Shown here piece after piece: positions 1 to 5,856 of a stretch of DNA of 43,735 nucleotides. Origin of the DNA: a virus; IMG/VR virus record IMGVR_UViG_3300009496_000014, positions 1-43,735 of that record. One strand, 5' to 3'. Positions within the stretch are counted from its first letter, which is position 1, and each line of letters begins with the position of its first letter. Under the pieces are notes generated by a model. The model was not told where the DNA came from. It worked only from the letters and a program-made list of their open reading frames with translations, and searched no databases. Both the position numbers and the translations under genes were made by a program.

Positions 1-34
1 CATTAAGCTGGTTAATGTGCAGTTTATAATACAT
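1..34 (-). CDS. Possible start of a leftward gene cut by the window edge
   Basis: An ATG on the minus strand at 34-32 opens a frame (MYYKLHINQLN) that is still open at the left edge. It is preceded by AAGAGG, a purine-rich ribosome-binding-like run, but the spacing to ATG is only about two bases. Only eleven codons are visible, so no function can be named. It would continue the leftward orientation of the gp55-to-GIY-YIG block. It could be chance. Confidence 0.25.
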   Translation of the reverse strand, partial: MYYKLHINQLN

Positions 35-88
35 TACCTCTTGCTTCGTTCCTATTGCTAAAGAGTTTTTATGTGTAATGTGCAGTTT
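13..88. repeat. 13-bp direct repeat pair
   Basis: TAATGTGCAGTTT occurs at 13-25 and again at 76-88, offset by 63 bp, in the gap left of the GIY-YIG gene. On the minus strand one copy lies just upstream of the possible start codon at 34 and the other inside the first codons. It could be a protein-binding site or chance; no role is known to me. Confidence 0.5.
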
Positions 89-91
89 TTC

Positions 92-261
92 GATTGACAG
101 CAATCAATCTATATCAACTAGTGAGCCCAATTTGTTTGATGGCTTCCTACCTCTGGGTAGTCGATCAATATGTTACGTGTGTCCTTCTCAGGGGACCTTT
201 TCCACAGCGGTATTACAAACTGGCCCGCTAACCTTATGTGCTGTATTGATTATGCCTGTGG
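92..261. other. Hairpin-rich gap sequence, possible structured RNA
   Basis: Several inverted repeats lie in tandem: GATTGA 92-97 with TCAATC 104-109; GAGCC 123-127 with GGCTT 141-145 (one G-U pair); CTACC 147-151 with GGTAG 156-160 (4-nt loop); GTCC 181-184 with GGAC 193-196; AGCGG 206-210 with CCGCT 225-229; and CCACAG 202-207 with CTGTGG 256-261, which competes with the previous stem. The stretch looks more GC-rich than its surroundings. No T-run follows a stem in the way expected of a simple terminator, and no tRNA T-loop is visible. The strand and identity are unknown; an untranslated RNA or a processed 3' end of the leftward transcript are possibilities. Confidence 0.35.
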
Positions 262-684
262 TGGATTGTTTTTGAGATGTTCTTTGAGAATAGTTGAACC
301 GCCGACTCGTACATTGATAATACCGTTGTAGTATTGATCTGTTTCAAGTACTCTGCGTTCAAACTGTTCGCGGGCCTCTAAATAACTTGCTATGCCTCTG
401 CTCGGACAAATATGTAATATTTCTCTTGTGAAATTTTCTGCGCCTAACCGTTCAACGTCTGCGTTAAGTCTATCACTGGAACCCCAGTAATCTCTCCAAT
501 CACTTTCTTTTGTTGAACGTCTCTTATTCTTTTTGCCTTTGAGCGGTGGTTTAGTTACCTTAAACTTTGCTAGTTTTTTGCCTACGTACATCATGCCATT
601 AGTCTTGTTTGTGATAAGATAAACAAATGCTTCGCAGCCTTCTGGCAGTTCTTCAATTTGTTTTCCTTCATAAGTCCAATGCAT
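250..684 (-). CDS. GIY-YIG family endonuclease
   Basis: This is a probable 144-residue GIY-YIG nuclease. The degenerate GIY motif is FVYLI (20-24) and the YIG equivalent is MYVGKK (32-37). The usual downstream blocks follow: W63 R64 with the YWGSS segment (66-70), an NFTREIL strand (84-90), and candidate catalytic glutamates E103 and E106 in a helix. The frame is open up to 780, but the ATG at 684 is preferred because family members begin shortly before the GIY strand and the longer form would overlap the upstream gene. Its ribosome-binding site is weak. It is the last complete gene of the leftward block. Phage members of this family act either as free-standing homing-type nucleases or as DNA-degrading enzymes; the sequence does not decide which. 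Confidence 0.85.
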   Translation of the reverse strand: MHWTYEGKQIEELPEGCEAFVYLITNKTNGMMYVGKKLAKFKVTKPPLKGKKNKRRSTKESDWRDYWGSSDRLNADVERLGAENFTREILHICPSRGIASYLEAREQFERRVLETDQYYNGIINVRVGGSTILKEHLKNNPPQA

Positions 685-712
685 AATGTACTTAACATTT
701 GCCTTAATTGCC

Positions 713-916
713 TTAGTCGGTCTTGGTTTTTCTTGTAGTATTATGCTTAATATGTATTTCTTCAGAACGCTCTTTAGCAAGCTGTCTCATGTCTCGAAGG
801 CATCTCCGTACTTCTCTATGAGTACGTACGGAGTTGCGAGCTTCGAATTTTTCATTTGCCTTGAAGTATTCTAAATACATTTGCGTTAACTTATCGTGTG
901 TGTCGTTGTCGTCCAT
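713..916 (-). CDS. Small basic helical protein, function unknown
   Basis: A 67-residue protein rich in Arg, Lys and Glu, with no membrane segment, predicted by eye to be mostly helical (TQMYLEYFKANEKFEARN, then a run of basic heptads). It resembles small basic proteins common in large marine myoviruses that are sometimes labelled histone-like, but the match is from memory and weak. The start is supported by TAAAGAGA just upstream, which overlaps the stop codon of gp46 (11-bp gap). Its position directly after gp46 suggests co-transcription with the recombination genes; DNA or nuclease binding would be a guess. Confidence 0.75.
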   Translation of the reverse strand: MDDNDTHDKLTQMYLEYFKANEKFEARNSVRTHREVRRCLRDMRQLAKERSEEIHIKHNTTRKTKTD

Positions 917-927
917 CTACATTCTCT

Positions 928-2700
928 TTATTCAACAATATCAATATCGTTTTCATAGTTTGTAAATCCGTTTTCTTTTACAACTCTCATAACATGATTA
1001 ACTCGTCCGATAAGCTCGTCTTTATGTGAAATAAGGAATACATTCTTATCTCGTTCACGTCCCATCTTTTTAAGTACGCTCAACGCACTTTCAACACCGG
1101 CTGTGTCCATGCCCGAGTCGATAAGTTCATCAATGAATAATAAGTTAACACCTTGATACAATGATTCCCAAACGTCACGGAATGCAAAGCTCAGGCCTAA
1201 GATAAGTCTGTTGCGCTCACCTCTTGACAGGTTATCAAAGTCTAAGTCCTGTCCTAGCTGTGTAATTTCTACGTTCAAATCATTTAAGAATTGAACTTGA
1301 TGCGGCAGTCCTAGCTTGTCAAGATAATATGTAAGTCTGTTGTTAAGATATGCTAAGTTTTGATCAATAATCTTTTTACGAATAAAACTATCTTTGTTAG
1401 TTAGAAGTTTAAGTAAAAATTCTTGATGCTCTTTAAACTCTGTCAGTTCATTAACAGCTGACCAATCAATTGCTTGCATTGCACTATTGTTTAGCTCGTC
1501 AATTTGTGTTTGATACGGATCAGTTTCTTGTTGTTTGTTTGACAGTGCTTGCTTCAAACTGTCAACATTTTGTCTATGGTCATATGCTTCTTTGGCACTT
1601 TCATAGAACGTTGTAGGCTTGCCATTGATGTCACCAATCTCTTCAAGTGCAAACGCAACTTCTTTTACTTTTCCTGTAATTTCTTCAGCATATGATTTAG
1701 CGTCGACAAGTTCTTTGTCTTTGCGAGCTGCAATCTCTGCTTTTTTATCTGCGTGAAGTTCTTGTCCGCATGTATAACATGTTGCATCTTCAAGATCTGC
1801 GATGTCTTTTTTGGCTTTTTCAACAGACTTGTCGGCACGTAATAGTGCTGGCTCTAATGTGCTTAATTCTTTTTTAAGAGCCATAATAGCGTTGTTATGT
1901 TGCGTCCAGTTAGACAACTTTTCATGCGATTCAAGTTCAACTTCGATATCAAGTTTCTCTAATTCTGTAATACCTTGCAACAATTTTGCACAGTCTTGTT
2001 CTTTTTTAGACAGCCAAGCACGTTGTGTACGACCTAAACTATTAATAGTTGATTCAATTTTACTATTAGCAGTTTGTATCGCATCAATTTTAAGAGTTTC
2101 GCTCGTGATGGCATCTTTAGTTACACGGATTTGATCTTTAAGATTAGTTGCCTTTTCAGAAAGGATAGTAATACCAAGCAACTGCTCGATAATAGCTCTT
2201 TGATCATTAGTACGCATACTAAGGAACGGTTCAGTGTATGTGTTAAGTGCAACAATATGTTTAAACATATCGTGCGACATGTCCAACAACTCGTTAATTG
2301 TTTCTTGTGTCTTGCGACTGTCGCCCTGTGACTCGTCGATCATTGCTTGCTCTTCGCCGTTGATGAAGAACTTGAGTACGTTAGGAGAACGTCCGCGTTC
2401 AATACGATAATCAACACCGTTCTTTTCAAAGTGCAGTGTAACTAGCATGCCTTTTGAGTTAGTTTTGTTAATTAAATTGTTGCGTTTAATGTTTGTAAGT
2501 GCCTGTCCGTACAGCGCATATGACAGAGCATTAATGATAGTAGTTTTACCTGTACCATTACGTGATCCTGTATCGTCACCACCTTGGTCCAAATTCTCGC
2601 CTAGTACAAGCGTAAGTTGCTCTTTGTTAAAAGCAACTGCTTGGGTTTGATTGCCCACGCTCATAAAATTCTTTACGGTTAAGTCTTTAATTTTAATCAT
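928..2700 (-). CDS. 46: gp46, Rad50/SbcC-like ATPase of the recombination nuclease
   Basis: The ATPase subunit of the gp46/gp47 complex, which resects DNA ends for recombination-dependent replication. The 590 residues show the Rad50 plan: Walker A GSRNGTGKT (45-53), a long coiled-coil arm, a zinc-hook CYTC (C308, C311) in the middle, a second coiled coil, then the ABC signature LSRGER (about 490), Walker B LLFIDE (about 520) and an H-loop ISH near the C-terminus. T4 gp46 is 560 residues, so this is a normal length. The ATG abuts the TAA of gp47 with no gap (TAAATG), which fits translational coupling and stoichiometric production of the two subunits. Confidence 0.96.
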   Translation of the reverse strand: MIKIKDLTVKNFMSVGNQTQAVAFNKEQLTLVLGENLDQGGDDTGSRNGTGKTTIINALSYALYGQALTNIKRNNLINKTNSKGMLVTLHFEKNGVDYRIERGRSPNVLKFFINGEEQAMIDESQGDSRKTQETINELLDMSHDMFKHIVALNTYTEPFLSMRTNDQRAIIEQLLGITILSEKATNLKDQIRVTKDAITSETLKIDAIQTANSKIESTINSLGRTQRAWLSKKEQDCAKLLQGITELEKLDIEVELESHEKLSNWTQHNNAIMALKKELSTLEPALLRADKSVEKAKKDIADLEDATCYTCGQELHADKKAEIAARKDKELVDAKSYAEEITGKVKEVAFALEEIGDINGKPTTFYESAKEAYDHRQNVDSLKQALSNKQQETDPYQTQIDELNNSAMQAIDWSAVNELTEFKEHQEFLLKLLTNKDSFIRKKIIDQNLAYLNNRLTYYLDKLGLPHQVQFLNDLNVEITQLGQDLDFDNLSRGERNRLILGLSFAFRDVWESLYQGVNLLFIDELIDSGMDTAGVESALSVLKKMGRERDKNVFLISHKDELIGRVNHVMRVVKENGFTNYENDIDIVE

Positions 2701-3711
2701 TTATAGCTCGTTATAGATGTCAAGTAGCATCTTCTTATTAAAGTTTTCAGTGTCTAGTGCAGAAATCTCACCTGCAACAATTTGATCAACACTTTCAAAT
2801 TGTGCAATGTCTAGTTCAGTTGATATTTCTTCTAACTGCTTCTGCGGAATTAAAGTAATCTCTCTACAGTCATAGCCTGTTAAGAAAGTTTCTTTAATAA
2901 AACTTGCTTCTTCGAAGCTGATAGGAAGATCTAATTCAACACGAAGATACATCTTGCTCTTAATAAATGTATCTTGTTCGTCAATTAGTCTGCTTAGTTT
3001 AATTGTACGATACTTAGGACAGTTGGGCCAATTAATGTATTCGGGCTCTGCATCGTTTTGTCGATCAAGAATCATCATACCGCGATCATCGTCCCACGCA
3101 TCTGCATAGTTGTGTGGAAATGCATTGCCGATGTAATGAATTGATCCTTGTACTTGACGCTTATGGAAGTGTCCACTGAATACATATTTTTGATTAGCAA
3201 AGTTTTCTGGACGCAGTTCACCGTGATCAGGCATCTTTACAAGTGCGTTCATATAAAAGTTAGGAAGTTCAAAGTGTCCAAACATATATTTTGCTTTGCA
3301 CTTTTGAATTTTCTTCCACTCATCGCCTACTAGCCACGGAACAAGTGCAACATCGTCCTCTTCATACATCTCGTCTACGATAGTAATACCTGGAATATGA
3401 CGTCCGAACATGGTTGATGTTACGTCACGCTTGTCTTTGTAGTACAAGTCATGGTTGCCAACAAACATATAGAACTTGTCAAATGCTTTACCTAGTTTTT
3501 CTAAAGACCTAATAGTAGCGTCCATAGTTGTAAGATTTAAGCTATTGCGATTGTGATGCCAGTCTCCGCAGAAGATACCAGTTTCGCAACCGTTAGCTTT
3601 TGCCTGTTCAATATACCAATCTACAAATTCTTCACAGTCGTCATTGTGTGTTCGACTGTTGCCTTTTAATCCAAAGTGGATATCTGTAAAAACTGCTGCT
3701 TTCTTAAACAA
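2701..3711 (-). CDS. 47: gp47, Mre11/SbcD-like nuclease subunit
   Basis: The nuclease subunit that partners gp46. All metallophosphoesterase motifs are present: D10-x-H12 (TDIHFG), GD with D50, GNHD (N86, H87, D88), H146 in GHFE, and H181-x-H183 in GHFH, which together hold the two metal ions. The 336 residues match the T4 protein (339). The start is a TTG at 3711: AGGAGA lies eight bases upstream, the first residues FKKAAVFTD lead straight into motif I, and the only nearby upstream ATG runs into a stop after two codons. It has its own sigma-70-like promoter in the 62-bp gap after gp55. Confidence 0.96.
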   Translation of the reverse strand: MFKKAAVFTDIHFGLKGNSRTHNDDCEEFVDWYIEQAKANGCETGIFCGDWHHNRNSLNLTTMDATIRSLEKLGKAFDKFYMFVGNHDLYYKDKRDVTSTMFGRHIPGITIVDEMYEEDDVALVPWLVGDEWKKIQKCKAKYMFGHFELPNFYMNALVKMPDHGELRPENFANQKYVFSGHFHKRQVQGSIHYIGNAFPHNYADAWDDDRGMMILDRQNDAEPEYINWPNCPKYRTIKLSRLIDEQDTFIKSKMYLRVELDLPISFEEASFIKETFLTGYDCREITLIPQKQLEEISTELDIAQFESVDQIVAGEISALDTENFNKKMLLDIYNEL

Positions 3712-3741
3712 GTCAGACTTCTCCTATAATTTAATACATTA

Positions 3742-3770
3742 ATAATACTACACTTTAGCAGTAAAGTCAA
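3742..3770 (-). promoter_or_regulatory. Sigma-70-type promoter for gp47-gp46
   Basis: Reading leftward, TTGACT (3770-3765) is followed after exactly 17 bases by TATTAT (3747-3742). About 30 bases later come AGGAGA and the TTG start of gp47. It shares GTTGACTTTA with the gp55 promoter, so the two were probably built from the same element. It would let host RNA polymerase express the recombination genes before late transcription. Confidence 0.7.
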
Positions 3771-3773
3771 CCA

Positions 3774-4601
3774 TTAATCGGGGGCATTGTTGGCGTCTCT
3801 TGCCAAACTAGCTTCCCATTCTGCATTACCAGTTCGTGTAAAGCTCGGATTCATGCCATTTGCTTCTAAGATATCATCTCGAATGTTTTGATTACGCTTT
3901 TCAATGTTGATAACACGTACAAAACTGTTAGTAACAGCAGCAGTATAGTATGCAAACGGATTATTAGACTTTGATTCGTCAAACTGCAAACCAATCTGTG
4001 CTAACTGTAGGATAGCTTGTCCGCGCATCTCATCATTGTAAGTGTATCCACGTACATTACCGCGAGTAGCATACCGATCACACAGCTTCATCCACATAAG
4101 AGCTAACTTATTTGTAGCTTTACCGTGTTTATGATTAAAGCAACCATTCTCCATACCGCCTTCCCAGTGTGATTTTCCTACACACACAAGGTTTCCTTCG
4201 TCGTCAAACTTGTAATGCTGAAATGGCGGAAAGTTTAACTTTACTTTACGGTCTGCATCTGTTTTTGGATTTTTCTTTCTTCCGGGTTCGTCTGGAATGT
4301 GATCAAACGTCATGATACGGAAGATTAATTCTTCCTTTGTAATACTTTTATAGTCTACTTCACATTCAGCTTGCTTGACCTTCTCGCCATTAGCTTTACG
4401 TCGGTCATACTCAGCAGTGCTAAGGCGTTTTACTTTGTTGCGCTTTGCTTCTGCGATAGTAAGATGATTAATTTTATCAGTACTTGGCAAAATTATGTCA
4501 AACTGATTGTAATCTGGGTCTACATAAGAGCAAAAAGTTGCCTTTGACTTATGTATTTCGGACAGTATGTCCTTGTTGTTAAGATAATTTACTCTTTTCA
4601 T
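3774..4601 (-). CDS. 55: gp55, late-transcription sigma factor
   Basis: The phage sigma factor that directs host RNA polymerase to late promoters. The core similarity is residues about 164-245, a sigma region-2-like helical segment (LCDRYATRGNVRGYTYND, then NPFAYYTAAVTNSFVRVINI and EKRNQNIRDD) that matches marine T4-like gp55 proteins. At 275 residues it is about 90 longer than T4 gp55; the extra length is mostly N-terminal (1-163) and I recall it in other marine relatives. C140, H145, C154, H157 and H159 cluster just before the core. The ATG has AGGAG five bases upstream. It is divergent from the structural genes it is expected to switch on. Confidence 0.93.
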   Translation of the reverse strand: MKRVNYLNNKDILSEIHKSKATFCSYVDPDYNQFDIILPSTDKINHLTIAEAKRNKVKRLSTAEYDRRKANGEKVKQAECEVDYKSITKEELIFRIMTFDHIPDEPGRKKNPKTDADRKVKLNFPPFQHYKFDDEGNLVCVGKSHWEGGMENGCFNHKHGKATNKLALMWMKLCDRYATRGNVRGYTYNDEMRGQAILQLAQIGLQFDESKSNNPFAYYTAAVTNSFVRVINIEKRNQNIRDDILEANGMNPSFTRTGNAEWEASLARDANNAPD

Positions 4602-4625
4602 TGGATCTCCTAGGGTTCAACTACT

Positions 4626-4654
4626 AGTATAATATACTCTGTTAATAAAGTCAA
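4626..4654 (-). promoter_or_regulatory. Sigma-70-type promoter for gp55, with palindromic -10
   Basis: Reading leftward, TTGACT (4654-4649), a 17-base spacer and TATACT (4631-4626) precede gp55 by about 25 bases. The -10 element is half of a 13-bp palindrome, AGTATAATATACT (4626-4638), so a perfect TATAAT (4628-4633) also faces rightward toward the tail genes, though without a good -35 at normal spacing. The palindrome may be an operator or simply AT-rich promoter sequence. Confidence 0.7.
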
Positions 4655-4661
4655 CTAAATA
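4655..4661 (+). promoter_or_regulatory. Weak late-promoter-like site before the tail genes
   Basis: CTAAATA lies 19 bases before the first tail gene, followed by ATAGGAGA, the ribosome-binding site. The heptamer matches the late motif described in cyanophages, but it is shorter than the three AATAAATAC sites elsewhere in this window, and transcription would start almost on the ribosome-binding site. It is the only candidate late promoter in this gap. Confidence 0.3.
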
Positions 4662-4680
4662 ATGTATAGGAGAACGCATT

Positions 4681-5547
4681 ATGTCATTTAGAAAAGTACT
4701 CAACACAGTTCAGCAAACAGCTAATACAGTTAGCACAGGATTGCGAACAACTGCGCAGTTAGGACAGGATATACAATCCGGAAACATCGGGCGTGTCCTT
4801 AGAACTAGTAGATCTTTGTTAGGATTATTAAATGGATCTGCAAGCGGTGGATCAGCTACTGCAAATTTTCCAAGTTCCGGCGATTGGCGAGTTAGATTAT
4901 CAATGCCATCAACGTCAGCTTTTTTATCTAGTCCTTTAATAGCACCGCTACGTAAAACAAACGGCTTAGTCTTTCCTTTTACTCCTACAGTTAACATAGT
5001 ACACAGTGCAAATTACAATGCAATATCACCTACACATAGTATATATCCTATTCAAGCATACCGTAATAGTGCTGTGGAGCAGATTACAGTATCAGGTCAG
5101 TTTTTTAATGAAACAGCTGAAGAAGGATTGTATTGGCTAGGAATGTTGCACTATCTAAGAAGTGTAACTAAAATGGCATATGGTTCAGATAATGGTTCAG
5201 AGCAAGGATCGCCGCCGCCTGTATTAAGATTTAGCGGATACGGTGATTATGTTTTCAACAATGTTCCGGTTGTAGTTAGTAACTTTACACTAGATTTATC
5301 GCCAGACACTGATTATATTTCAATTAGCACCGACGGTGCATCTAGTTCACTAGCAAGTGCAGCAAATATTGCATCTCAAGTATCAGGAGGAGCAATTCCA
5401 AGACCAGGAAATGGTAATGTACACGTTCCGGTATCAAGTATGGTTAGTATTACATTAGTACCATCCTATAGTAGAAGAGAACAAGAGAAATTTAGTCTTA
5501 GAGGATTCGTCAACGGCGATCTTGTTAAAGGCGGAGGTTACATTTAA
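4681..5547 (+). CDS. Baseplate / tail-tube-cap-like protein (gp54/gp48 type)
   Basis: A 288-residue structural protein. The N-terminus (1-60) is helical and Gln/Thr/Ser-rich. From about 67 onward it is a beta-rich domain with blocks that recur in marine T4-like tail proteins: FPFTPTVNI, then SVTKMAYG in a helix, SGYGDYVFNNVPVVVSNF and a C-terminal VPSYSRREQEKFSLRGFVNG. I associate this fold and its position next to gp53 with the tail-tube initiator and cap proteins gp54/gp48, but cannot say which. AGGAGA lies seven bases before the ATG. It heads the late block, and its stop overlaps the start of gp53 by one base (TAATG). Confidence 0.8.
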   Translation: MSFRKVLNTVQQTANTVSTGLRTTAQLGQDIQSGNIGRVLRTSRSLLGLLNGSASGGSATANFPSSGDWRVRLSMPSTSAFLSSPLIAPLRKTNGLVFPFTPTVNIVHSANYNAISPTHSIYPIQAYRNSAVEQITVSGQFFNETAEEGLYWLGMLHYLRSVTKMAYGSDNGSEQGSPPPVLRFSGYGDYVFNNVPVVVSNFTLDLSPDTDYISISTDGASSSLASAANIASQVSGGAIPRPGNGNVHVPVSSMVSITLVPSYSRREQEKFSLRGFVNGDLVKGGGYI

Positions 5548-5855
5548 TGGCATCAGCACAATATTCAAAATCAAGTCCTTGGTCAAATACAAAATTTTCA
5601 GGGTCGGGTAATTTAAGCTACTTTGAAATTAGAACAATTCCGTCTGAATCAGATGATATACTCTATGAACTAGAACCACAGTACATATATAGACCAGATT
5701 TACTATCGTTTGACATTTACGGTACTCCTAAACTGTGGTGGGTTTTTGCACAGAGAAATATGGACGTATTACAAGATCCTATTTTTGATTTTAAGCCAGG
5801 TGTTCGAATATTTTTGCCAAAAAAAGATAACTTACTAAGAGCACTAGGAGTTTAA
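5547..5855 (+). CDS. 53: gp53, baseplate wedge subunit
   Basis: The wedge component that, in T4, clamps neighbouring wedges together around the hub. The 102 residues contain the family core: YRPDLLSFDIYGTPKLWWVF (about 49-68), then DPIFDFKPGVRIFLP (about 77-91), which forms a LysM-like fold. It is shorter than T4 gp53 (196 residues), as is usual for marine relatives. It overlaps the preceding gene by one base and is followed after a single base by the hub gene. Confidence 0.9.
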   Translation: MASAQYSKSSPWSNTKFSGSGNLSYFEIRTIPSESDDILYELEPQYIYRPDLLSFDIYGTPKLWWVFAQRNMDVLQDPIFDFKPGVRIFLPKKDNLLRALGV

Positions 5856-5856
5856 T

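Noticed and set aside
100-262. tRNA or tRNA-like gene in the left gap
   Set aside because: The stems do not have cloverleaf spacing and no T-loop (TTC-purine-A) sequence is present on either strand.
202-272. Rho-independent terminator from CCACAG/CTGTGG followed by TTTTT
   Set aside because: The T-run is several bases beyond the stem, the loop is about 48 bases, and it would act on the rightward strand, where no gene precedes it in the window.
78-275. Rightward 65-residue frame in the left gap
   Set aside because: No ribosome-binding site, odd composition with several cysteines, runs over the hairpin-rich stretch and into the end of the GIY-YIG gene on the other strand.
685-780. Longer N-terminus for the GIY-YIG protein
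   Set aside because: The added 32 residues overlap the upstream gene and have no family similarity; the ATG at 684 fits the family better.
4628-4633. Rightward TATAAT as a promoter for the tail genes
   Set aside because: Perfect -10 but the only TTG-type -35 candidate (4601) is 21 bases away; it is better explained as the other arm of the palindromic -10 for gp55.
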